Shown in pieces: positions 8,301 through 14,199 of a stretch of DNA of 14,305 nt (position 1 is the stretch's first letter; each line of letters starts with the position of its first letter). The stretch is from Coriobacteriia bacterium (lineage in GTDB: Bacteria; Actinomycetota; Coriobacteriia; Coriobacteriales; QAMH01): contig CAAEKX010000142.1 in assembly GCA_900756605.1 (NCBI GenBank), forward strand, positions 1-14,305, written 5' to 3'. Made by a program: the position numbers and the translations under genes. Under the pieces are notes generated by a model, which saw nothing but the letters and a program-made list of their open reading frames with translations, ran no database searches and was not told the DNA's origin.

Positions 8301-8322
8301 CTGCATGAAGAAGGGAGTGTCC

Positions 8323-8670
8323 ATGCCTGGTGGATGTTGGATCTGCAATCCGATGTGTGGAAAGTGCCAGCCGGCACCTCTCAAGTCCGCGACGTGCCCG
8401 GCATGCGGCACGCTCAATATCTTCGAAAGGGAGCGCGTTCTCTCCAAAGACCCCCTCGTCTGCAAGGGATGCGGGGAGGACTTGACCGATATGGTTCGTC
8501 CCAAGCCCGTCAAATGCAATTACTCTGGATACATCTGCGCCTACCCGTGCGGCAATTCCAAATCGCCCCGCCACGATCATGGCGATATGCCGTGCGAGAG
8601 GAACACGCCTCCAAGCGAGGAGTGGCTCGCATCTCATCCCAAGGCGCGCGCCTTCGTCAAGGGCAAATAA
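8323..8670 (+). CDS. Cysteine-rich small protein with putative metal-binding knuckles
   Basis: This is a 115-residue protein starting at ATG 8323 behind AAGGGAG (8311-8317). ATG 8305 in the same frame is possible but lies too close to the hairpin. Twelve cysteines fall at 5, 8, 12, 15, 25, 28, 47, 50, 65, 72, 76 and 91. The spacing is C-x2-C-x3-C-x2-C at the N-terminus, then a zinc-ribbon-like pair C-P-A-C (25-28) and C-K-G-C-G (47-51), then C-x6-C-x3-C with a late C. The charged C-terminus has H-D-H (84-86). It is likely to bind zinc or an iron-sulfur cluster. It is not a standard ferredoxin or rubredoxin by pattern, and no family was recognised. It precedes the repeat-rich control region of the molybdoenzyme locus, so it may belong to the previous message. 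Confidence 0.72.
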   Translation: MPGGCWICNPMCGKCQPAPLKSATCPACGTLNIFERERVLSKDPLVCKGCGEDLTDMVRPKPVKCNYSGYICAYPCGNSKSPRHDHGDMPCERNTPPSEEWLASHPKARAFVKGK

Positions 8671-8765
8671 ACATTCTGCCCGGCATCTCAAACCCTCGTC
8701 TATATCTCTGAGCACTATAGGCCGTAAAGCCGTCTGGTCTTTGCCGAAAGCACCCTAGTACCAGA

Positions 8766-8800
8766 CATACTAAAACGCCACAGACCTGGTCTTTAGTATG
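8766..8800. repeat. 9-bp perfect inverted repeat, operator candidate
   Basis: CATACTAAA (8766-8774) and TTTAGTATG (8792-8800) are exact reverse complements, with centres about 26 bp apart and the palindrome GACCTGGTC between them. The spacing of about 2.5 helical turns would suit a dimeric or paired regulator. A transcript hairpin is also possible. Confidence 0.55.
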
Positions 8801-8846
8801 CCCTGAGCGATGTTTGAGACGTTACCCAGATGTTACCTTTCGCACT

Positions 8847-8894
8847 GTTCGCGCATCGCTTATCCCACCCTCCACATGTGATCGATGCGCGAAC
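8847..8894. repeat. 12-bp perfect inverted repeat with 24-base spacer
   Basis: GTTCGCGCATCG (8847-8858) is the exact reverse complement of CGATGCGCGAAC (8883-8894). It lies 36 bases before the first zinc-finger gene, so it may fold in the 5' leader or be a regulator site. No T tract follows. Confidence 0.65.
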
Positions 8895-8930
8895 GCTTAA
8901 TTCTTTCGAAAAGGGAAGGGGCATTAGCAA

Positions 8931-9134
8931 ATGTGTTTTAGACCACCATCGTTCGACGACATGATGAAGACCTGCGAGAAGTGCGGGTCCTTCAATCCGC
9001 CTGAGGCGACGAATTGCAAGAAGTGCGGCGCACCTCTTGCCGAGCCCGATGCGGCTGCACCCACTGGTGCTCCCACCGCTCCCGGTGCGGCTCCCAAGGC
9101 ACCCGGCGCGGCTCCCAAGGCGCCCGGCGCCTAA
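8931..9134 (+). CDS. Small zinc-finger protein, copy 1, with Ala-Pro repeat tail
   Basis: This is a 67-residue protein. Cys15, Cys18, Cys29 and Cys32 form C-x2-C-x10-C-x2-C with Asn22 in C-G-S-F-N, the pattern of a RanBP2-like zinc finger, although the Trp usually before the first Cys is absent. The tail (residues 36-67) is Ala/Pro/Gly-rich and ends in two A-P-K-A-P-G-A units. The N-terminal F-R-P-P (3-6) and its 12-residue distance to the first Cys are shared with the second copy at 12098, which supports ATG 8931 (GGAAGGGG at 8913-8920) over ATG 8961. It is the first gene of the molybdoenzyme locus. Possible roles are a small assembly or interaction factor for the enzyme, or a regulator. No function is established. 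Confidence 0.75.
   Translation: MCFRPPSFDDMMKTCEKCGSFNPPEATNCKKCGAPLAEPDAAAPTGAPTAPGAAPKAPGAAPKAPGA
9087..9128 (+). repeat. Two 21-bp tandem repeats in the zinc-finger gene
   Basis: Bases 9087-9107 and 9108-9128 are identical except for one position (A at 9101, G at 9122). A more diverged unit lies just upstream. They encode the A-P-K-A-P-G-A tail and would allow copy number to change by slippage. Confidence 0.8.
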
Positions 9135-9265
9135 CACTGATTTCACGAGCACTAGCTCTAGGTAGGACGTGTTATTGGGAGGTGGTTATCAAGGTCAGGC
9201 CAGATGCACCATCAAGTGGAGAGTAAGAGAAGAGTAAGAGTTAGAAATGAAAGGGGGGTACATTC
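9135..9265 (+). promoter_or_regulatory. Leader before the molybdoenzyme gene
   Basis: This is a 131-base gap. TTGGGAGGTGGTTAT (9175-9189) copies the ribosome binding site of the second zinc-finger gene with one change, but ATC replaces the ATG. AGAGTAAGAG occurs twice (9220-9229 and 9231-9240). The true ribosome binding site of the enzyme is the G run at 9253-9258, seven bases before ATG 9266. No terminator was seen, so read-through from the zinc-finger gene is likely. Confidence 0.5.
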
Positions 9266-11629
9266 ATGATCAATGAGCTGAACAAAGACTTGTACAAGAC
9301 AGATTGGCGTTGGTTCGAAGATGGATACGAGGTAACGCGTACTTCTGTTTGGACTGGTCCTGGCTGTCACAATGGCTGCGGCGTTCTCGCCTACGCAAAG
9401 GATGGCAAGCTCGAGCGCGTTGAGGGCGATCCCAATTTCGCATACAACCAGGGTCGTCTCTGCCTACGCTGCCTCAACATGGTTGAGCAGATCTACAACC
9501 ATGATCGCATGAAATGGCCGCTGCTCCTGGACGGAGAAAAGGGTTCGAACAAGTGGAAGCGCGTAACCTGGGACGAGGCTCTCGATTTCATCGAAGAGGC
9601 CTTCCAGGATTGCTGCCGCATCATTCGTGATGAGTTCGGCGGAATCGGCCCCGAGGGCGTCGTCGCCCTTTCGGGTACTGGCCGTAACGCCATGTGGCAG
9701 GGCGCCATGGTTCTGCGTACCGCTTTCGGTTCGCCGAACATGTCCTTTGGCTTCCTTTCGGCAGACTCCTGCTATCAGCCGCGCATGACCGCGAACCTGC
9801 TGCAGGAAGGTGACTGCTGGATTCTCGATAACGCCCAGCTGCACCCCGACCGTTATAACAATGCGGAGTGGGTCAAGCCCGAGGTCGTCATCGTATGGGC
9901 CAACCAGCCGCTCGCATCCAACCCGGACGGTTTCATGGGCCACTGGCTCATCGACCTCATGCGCATGGGCACGAAGTTCGTCGTCGTCGATCCCGCGCTG
10001 ACCTGGCTTGCTTCCAAGGCTGACATCTGGCTGCAGATTCGTCCTGGTACTGACTGCGCGCTTGCCCTTGCCATGCTCAACGTCATCATCAACGAGGATC
10101 TGTACGATCATGACTGGACCGAGAAGTGGACCTACGGTTTCGAGTCGCTCGTCGAGCGTGTCCAGGAGTATCCGACCGACAAGGTCGCCGAGATCTGCTG
10201 GGTCGAGGAGCAGGACATCATCGATGCCGCCCGCATGTACGCCCAGGCCAAGCCCGCTGGCATTCAGTGGGGCCTTGCCATCGACATGCAGATTTCCGCC
10301 ATGGAGGCGTCCAACGCCATTGACGACATGGTCGCCATTTGCGGTAATCTCGACGTTCCTGGCGGCAACGTGCTGGTTCGCTACGCCTACAACTCCTCCA
10401 AGAAGTATGGCGCCGGCCTCGAGTTCATCTCCCCCGAGATGCTCGACCGCCGTATTGGCACGACGCAGTCCCCGATCCACAAGGCGGGCTACACGCCGTT
10501 CATCCCGCCCGATCTGCTGCTCGAGGCCATGGAGACTGGCGTCCCCTATCGCCCGCAGCTCATCTGGGTCGAGCAGACCAACCCGATTGCCAACATGGCC
10601 GGCGATGCTCCGCGCGTCTACAAGGCATGGAAGAACATCAAGTACACGATCGTTGCCGATTACTACTTGACCCCGACTGCCGTCGCATTTGCCGACTGCG
10701 TCCTTCCGATGGCAATGTCCATCGAGCGCGATTCCTATCGTTCTTGGTGGCAGCCGCTGCGCACCATCACCGCGTCCGCCGGTCGTTACTACGAGTGCAA
10801 GTCTGACGAAGAGCTCGTTGTCACGATGGGCAAGCGCTTCAACCCCGAGTTCTACGGCCAGTTCGAGACGACCGAGGACTTCCTCACCTGGATGATCCAG
10901 GACGAGGGCAACGGCGTCGACTACACCTTCCAGGACCTCAAGGAGAAGGTGTACGACTGGTGGGATTGGAACGAGACGTATCGCAAGTACGAGAAGGGCC
11001 TGCTCCGCGAGGATGGCAATCCCGGCTTCGTTACCGCGACCGGTCTCTTCGAGATCTACTCGCCGCTGTTCGACGTCTGGGGCTTCGATCCGCTGCCGCA
11101 TCACATGGAGCCCTACGAGTCGCCGTATCGCACTCCGGAGCTCTTCAAGGAGTATCCGCTCATCTACACGTCCGGACACCGCCACATCGGCCTGTTCCAC
11201 TCCGAGCATCGTCAGTTGCCGCACATGCGTCAGATTCATCCGACGGCCATCTGCGACATCTCGCCCGAGCTCGCCGAGGAGCTTGGCGTCGTCGAGGGCG
11301 AGTGGGTCTGGTTCGAGAACCCCCGCGGTAGGTGCAAGCAGCAGGCTCACATCGCTCCTGGCCTGATGCCCAACCTGGTCCGTGCCCGTCACGGCTGGTG
11401 GTTCCCCGAGGAGGAGGCGGCCGAGCCGCATCTGTATGGCGTGTTCGACTGCAATGCCAACAACCTCACCACCATGGGCGTCTATGGCCCGACTCACTAT
11501 GGTGCTCCCTACAAGTCGACCCTGTGCAAGTGCTACAAGGTGACGCCGGAGAACGACCATAGCGAGACCGAGCTCATCACGACCGAGCCCCTTACCGGCT
11601 TCCACTTCACGCGCTTTGAGGGGGTGTAA
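9266..11629 (+). CDS. Molybdopterin oxidoreductase large subunit, acetylene hydratase / transhydroxylase / dehydroxylase-like
   Basis: This is a 787-residue DMSO-reductase-family enzyme binding a bis-MGD Mo or W cofactor. Visible blocks are D-G-K-L-E-R-V-E-G-D-P (46-56), G-R-L-C-L-R-C (63-69), W-D-E-A-L (102-106), G-S-P-N (155-158), V-V-V-D-P (239-243), the R-P-G-T-D-C-A-L-A segment (259-267) and a C-terminal cofactor-binding domain (from about 630, with S-G-H-R near 636 and G-E-W-V-W-F-E-N near 678). There is no Tat signal, so it is cytoplasmic. The cluster cysteines are Cys34, Cys38, Cys66 and possibly Cys69; the usual first one is Gly31. His35 occupies the place of the acetylene hydratase catalytic Asp13. 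Asp167-Ser168-Cys169 lies where pyrogallol transhydroxylase has Asp174-Ser175. Catechol dehydroxylases of gut Eggerthellaceae belong to the same broad group. The substrate is unknown. A strong ribosome binding site and regular codon choice suggest high expression. Confidence 0.9.
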   Translation: MINELNKDLYKTDWRWFEDGYEVTRTSVWTGPGCHNGCGVLAYAKDGKLERVEGDPNFAYNQGRLCLRCLNMVEQIYNHDRMKWPLLLDGEKGSNKWKRVTWDEALDFIEEAFQDCCRIIRDEFGGIGPEGVVALSGTGRNAMWQGAMVLRTAFGSPNMSFGFLSADSCYQPRMTANLLQEGDCWILDNAQLHPDRYNNAEWVKPEVVIVWANQPLASNPDGFMGHWLIDLMRMGTKFVVVDPALTWLASKADIWLQIRPGTDCALALAMLNVIINEDLYDHDWTEKWTYGFESLVERVQEYPTDKVAEICWVEEQDIIDAARMYAQAKPAGIQWGLAIDMQISAMEASNAIDDMVAICGNLDVPGGNVLVRYAYNSSKKYGAGLEFISPEMLDRRIGTTQSPIHKAGYTPFIPPDLLLEAMETGVPYRPQLIWVEQTNPIANMAGDAPRVYKAWKNIKYTIVADYYLTPTAVAFADCVLPMAMSIERDSYRSWWQPLRTITASAGRYYECKSDEELVVTMGKRFNPEFYGQFETTEDFLTWMIQDEGNGVDYTFQDLKEKVYDWWDWNETYRKYEKGLLREDGNPGFVTATGLFEIYSPLFDVWGFDPLPHHMEPYESPYRTPELFKEYPLIYTSGHRHIGLFHSEHRQLPHMRQIHPTAICDISPELAEELGVVEGEWVWFENPRGRCKQQAHIAPGLMPNLVRARHGWWFPEEEAAEPHLYGVFDCNANNLTTMGVYGPTHYGAPYKSTLCKCYKVTPENDHSETELITTEPLTGFHFTRFEGV

Positions 11630-11633
11630 GAGA

Positions 11634-12056
11634 ATGCCTACAGCAGAAGAGATGAACCGCGGTTTTGACGCATTCAAGTACTGGGCCGAGTTCAAGGATT
11701 ACAACGCGAAGCCCGTCCAGAATGGTCTGCTCATTGACTACGAGTTCTGCACTGATTGCCACTCCTGCGAGATTGCGTGCCAGATGCACCTTGGCCTGGA
11801 CGCTGAGCAGTGGGGAATCAAGACCCTCGAGTACGGTCCCACCAAAAACGTCAAGGGCGACTGGGAGTGGACGTATGTTCCGATGCCCACCGACCTGTGC
11901 GATGGCTGCGCGGACCGCGTCGCCGAGGGACGACTTCCCATGTGCGTGCATCATTGCCAGTCCGGCGTCATGTTCTATGGCCCGATCGAAGAGCTGGCAA
12001 AGAAGGCCGCCGAGAAGCCGAAGATGGTCCTTTTCACGCTGGACCAGGACAAATAG
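11634..12056 (+). CDS. Small iron-sulfur subunit with two predicted [4Fe-4S] clusters
   Basis: This is a 140-residue protein from ATG 11634, with AGGGGGT at 11619-11625 and only four bases after the enzyme stop. A TTG at 11616 would lie inside the upstream gene and is not needed. It has eight cysteines: 39, 42, 45 and 49 (C-x2-C-x2-C-x3-C), and 89, 92, 104 and 108 (C-x2-C-x11-C-x3-C). This fits a reduced DmsB/PsrB-type electron-transfer subunit with two clusters instead of the usual three or four. C-V-H-H-C-Q-S-G-V-M-F-Y-G (104-116) resembles the C-A-H-N-C-G-S-F-V-Y segment of the transhydroxylase small subunit. No signal peptide or membrane segment is present, so electrons must come from a soluble donor. 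It is most likely the redox partner of the 787-residue protein. Confidence 0.87.
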   Translation: MPTAEEMNRGFDAFKYWAEFKDYNAKPVQNGLLIDYEFCTDCHSCEIACQMHLGLDAEQWGIKTLEYGPTKNVKGDWEWTYVPMPTDLCDGCADRVAEGRLPMCVHHCQSGVMFYGPIEELAKKAAEKPKMVLFTLDQDK

Positions 12057-12097
12057 TCGAAGGCAAGCATAAGTATTGACTAGCTTGGGAGGTTGTT

Positions 12098-12307
12098 ATG
12101 TCTCAACAGATGAAAGGCGGTTTTAGGCCGCCCCCAATCGGGAACATCCTTTGGAAGTGCCCTGAGTGTGGAACGTTCAACGCTGCGGAGGCGCCGACTT
12201 GCAAGAAGTGTGGTGCCGACAAGGTGATTACCGACGACATCGCTGGTGCTACCTATAAGCCCATTGACGAGTCGGAGCGTCGCAACCAGGACAGGAAGTT
12301 CAAGTAA
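12098..12307 (+). CDS. Small zinc-finger protein, copy 2
   Basis: This is a 69-residue protein. W-K-C-P-E-C-G-T-F-N (19-28) and C-K-K-C-G-A (35-40) give W-x-C-x2-C-x3-N-x6-C-x2-C, a full RanBP2-type zinc-finger pattern with Cys21, 24, 35 and 38. It is homologous to the protein at 8931: both have F-R-P-P, a 12-residue step to the first Cys, C-G-(S/T)-F-N, E-A and C-K-K-C-G-A. Its C-terminal tail is charged (D-E-S-E-R-R-N-Q-D-R-K) instead of Ala/Pro-rich. The start is ATG 12098 behind GGGAGG (12087-12092). It is the last gene before the hairpin at 12325, so it belongs to the enzyme message. It is probably an accessory or interaction factor; function is unproven. Confidence 0.8.
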   Translation: MSQQMKGGFRPPPIGNILWKCPECGTFNAAEAPTCKKCGADKVITDDIAGATYKPIDESERRNQDRKFK

Positions 12308-12324
12308 GCGGTCTTACGCTTGGC

Positions 12325-12363
12325 GAAGCTGGAGGTTTCGGTATGGAGGGAGCCTCCAGCTTC
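12325..12363 (+). terminator. Hairpin after the molybdoenzyme gene set
   Basis: GAAGCTGGAGG (12325-12335) pairs perfectly with CCTCCAGCTTC (12353-12363) around a 17-base loop. A T-rich but interrupted stretch follows (12361-12382). It is likely a partial terminator lowering transporter expression relative to the enzyme. The 132 bases before the transporter hold no gene. They do contain GTCTGGTC (12413-12420), also found at 8732-8739. Confidence 0.65.
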
Positions 12364-12495
12364 TTGCTATTGGTTTCGTTTTACGTTCTAGAAACTTGAT
12401 GATTCGCGTGCTGTCTGGTCCGTGCATGGGGAAAGGCGGGCCTCAATGGCAGCTCGACGAACGACCCGCTCATTCTGAATAGGAGGGAATGAGTA

Positions 12496-14124
12496 ATGAA
12501 TCTTCTGATTTCTTTTATACCGATTATCGTCATGATCGTGATGATCGTCGGCTTCAAGGTGCGCGGTGACATCACCGGTACGGTGGGCTGGATACTCACC
12601 ATTGCCGTCGCGGTGTTCTTCTTCAATACCGATTTCGTCTTCAGCTTGCTCGCCTCGCTCAAGGGCCTGCTCGCATCGATGGCGATCACCGGTATGGGAT
12701 TCTTCGCGCTCCTGCAGATCACCTTCATGCAGGAAACCGGCGCCTTGCAACGTGTCGTTGTCTGGATCAAGACGTTCTCGCATGGCGACAAGCCCTGCCA
12801 GATCATGGTCATCAACGTCATCCTCGGCTCGATGCTCGTCTGCGTGGGTGCGACCCCCGCAATCATCTTGCCGCCGATCATGTTCGCCTTGGGCTACACG
12901 ACCGTCATCGCCGTTGCACTGCCTTGCATCGGCTACGATTCGCTTTGCACGTTTGCCATGTTGGGCGCGACCGTCGTCACGCTTACGGACATCCTGACTG
13001 GCGCCGGCTTCACGATGATAGACGGTACGGCTCCGACGTTGCAAGTCGTCGCGCAGTACTTCACCAATTACCTGCCTGTCATCACGCCGTGCATCTGCCT
13101 CGCCATGCTCTTCATGGCAGGTGGTGCCAAGCTGCTCAAGCAAGGTTGGCTGCCTGCGTTGATCACTGGTCTGTGCATGGGTGGCTTTGCGTTCATGTTC
13201 AGCCATCTCGTTCCGCAGTCCATCGTTCTCATGGGCGTTCTCTGCGGCGCATGCTCGCTGGTCGTGATGCTGCTCTACATGAAGATACGTGGTATCCAGT
13301 TCTTCGACAGGTCGGGTTTGACCGAAGAGGACAAGGAGCTCGAGAAGGAAATCCCGCTCTGGAAAGCTCTGCTTCCCTGGGGTCTTCTTATCTTCTTCTG
13401 CGTGATCACCAACTTCGTTGGTCCGCTCAAGGACATCCTGTACTCCGGTCCGCTCGAGATGCGCGTCATCCTGTGGCCTGGCGATGCCGGTCAGCCGATG
13501 CGCGTGATCTGGAACGCCTACTTCTGGGTGCTCATCTCGACTCTCATCTCCGCAATTTGGCTCAAGCCGCGTAATGGTTCGAGTTGGGGAACCATCCTCA
13601 AGAAGTGGAACAAGCGTTGGGCTCCGCCCACCATCAGCTCCATCGTCTACTTCATGATTGCTTACGTCATGATGTACTCGGGCTACAAGTTTGGCGTCAA
13701 TGCCGCTGGTGTCGAGACGTGGTTCCTCGATCCCGCGAACCAGGACACCAACATCATCGCGCTGTGGGCGCATTCCGCCGCTGCGGCATTTGGCTGGTGG
13801 TATCCGGTTGCCAACGGCTTCCTCGGCCTGCTCGCCGGCTTCGTGACTGGTTCGGAGACCTCGACGATCGCGCTGTTCGCGAATTACAACCTGATTTCCG
13901 CACAGGATCTCGGCTTGAATCCGCTGGCGGTCATCGCGTCCGGTGGCATTGCCGCCGGCCTTGCATCCGTCATCACGCCGGTGAAGCTCCAGCAGTCTGC
14001 TGCTTCGCTTGACGAGGTCGGTGCCGAAAGTCAGGTTCTGCGCAAGGTGCTTCCCTATGCCCTTGTGTTGGTGACCATCTCGGTAATCATGTCCCAGATA
14101 TTCGCCATCACGATTCCCGCCTAG
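12496..14124 (+). CDS. Lactate-permease (LctP)-family transporter
   Basis: This is a 542-residue protein with about 12-14 hydrophobic helices in the cytoplasmic membrane. The C-terminal block G-F-L-G-L-L-A-G-F-V-T-G-S-E-T-S-T (441-457) followed by A-L-F-A matches the F-L-G-x-L-G-V-F-L-T-G-S-D-T-S signature of lactate permeases (TC 2.A.14), and I-T-P-V-K (493-497) lies at the I-S-P-Q position. The family's E-G-A-A-G-F-G-A-P segment appears as V-C-V-G-A-T-P-A (115-122), without the Glu, so the substrate is probably not plain lactate. By family knowledge these are proton-coupled importers of 2-hydroxy monocarboxylates. The start is ATG 12496 with GGAGGG at 12482-12487; ATG 12489 is out of frame. 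Position suggests it feeds or drains the molybdoenzyme reaction. Confidence 0.88.
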   Translation: MNLLISFIPIIVMIVMIVGFKVRGDITGTVGWILTIAVAVFFFNTDFVFSLLASLKGLLASMAITGMGFFALLQITFMQETGALQRVVVWIKTFSHGDKPCQIMVINVILGSMLVCVGATPAIILPPIMFALGYTTVIAVALPCIGYDSLCTFAMLGATVVTLTDILTGAGFTMIDGTAPTLQVVAQYFTNYLPVITPCICLAMLFMAGGAKLLKQGWLPALITGLCMGGFAFMFSHLVPQSIVLMGVLCGACSLVVMLLYMKIRGIQFFDRSGLTEEDKELEKEIPLWKALLPWGLLIFFCVITNFVGPLKDILYSGPLEMRVILWPGDAGQPMRVIWNAYFWVLISTLISAIWLKPRNGSSWGTILKKWNKRWAPPTISSIVYFMIAYVMMYSGYKFGVNAAGVETWFLDPANQDTNIIALWAHSAAAAFGWWYPVANGFLGLLAGFVTGSETSTIALFANYNLISAQDLGLNPLAVIASGGIAAGLASVITPVKLQQSAASLDEVGAESQVLRKVLPYALVLVTISVIMSQIFAITIPA

Positions 14125-14141
14125 GCTTTTTTAACGGGAAT

Positions 14142-14159
14142 CGCATCTGGAGGGATGCG
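14142..14159 (+). other. Small hairpin after the transporter
   Basis: CGCATC (14142-14147) pairs with GATGCG (14154-14159) over a 6-base loop. It lies just after the stop and immediately before the main terminator, and may add 3'-end stability. Confidence 0.4.
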
Positions 14160-14160
14160 T

Positions 14161-14199
14161 GGAGGGAGCGCGGCTTGTCCGCGTTCCCTCCTTTTCTTT
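14161..14199 (+). terminator. Strong intrinsic terminator after the transporter
   Basis: GGAGGGAGCGCGG (14161-14173) pairs with CCGCGTTCCCTCC (14179-14191), with one G-T wobble and a 5-base loop, followed by TTTTCTTT (14192-14199). It closes the locus that begins near 8931. Bases 14200-14305 hold no gene that can be supported; ATG 14208 opens a frame to the window end without a good ribosome binding site. Confidence 0.88.

Larger units (their letters stand above)
8671..8930 (+). promoter_or_regulatory. Repeat-dense control region upstream of the molybdoenzyme locus
   Basis: No credible gene lies here. Visible elements are the inverted repeat GTCTGGT (8732-8738) / ACCAGAC (8760-8766), the perfect 9-bp inverted repeat CATACTAAA (8766-8774) / TTTAGTATG (8792-8800), the palindrome GACCTGGTC (8783-8791) and the direct repeat CTGGTCTTT (8734-8742 and 8786-8794). 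Also seen are two GTTACC copies (8821 and 8832) and a perfect 12-bp inverted repeat at 8847-8894. No convincing -35/-10 pair could be fixed. The density suggests operators for an inducible promoter plus a structured leader. This is inference from the pattern. Confidence 0.6.

Noticed and set aside
8164..8322. Upstream extension of the cysteine-rich gene
   Set aside because: It overlaps the repeat protein in another frame and runs through the hairpin; the Arg/Gly-rich translation looks non-coding.
9266..11629. Naming the enzyme acetylene hydratase
   Set aside because: The catalytic Asp position is His and the Cys ligand position does not match. A separate redox subunit is also present.
9266..11629. 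Naming a specific catechol or dopamine dehydroxylase
   Set aside because: Only broad family similarity can be seen; substrate assignment needs a tree and an assay.
9464..11695. 743-codon open frame on the minus strand
   Set aside because: It is the mirror of the molybdoenzyme and iron-sulfur genes, with low-complexity composition and no motifs.
12388..13773. 461-codon open frame on the minus strand
   Set aside because: It is opposite the transporter gene. Its His/Asp/Arg-rich sequence is typical of an antisense shadow of hydrophobic codons.
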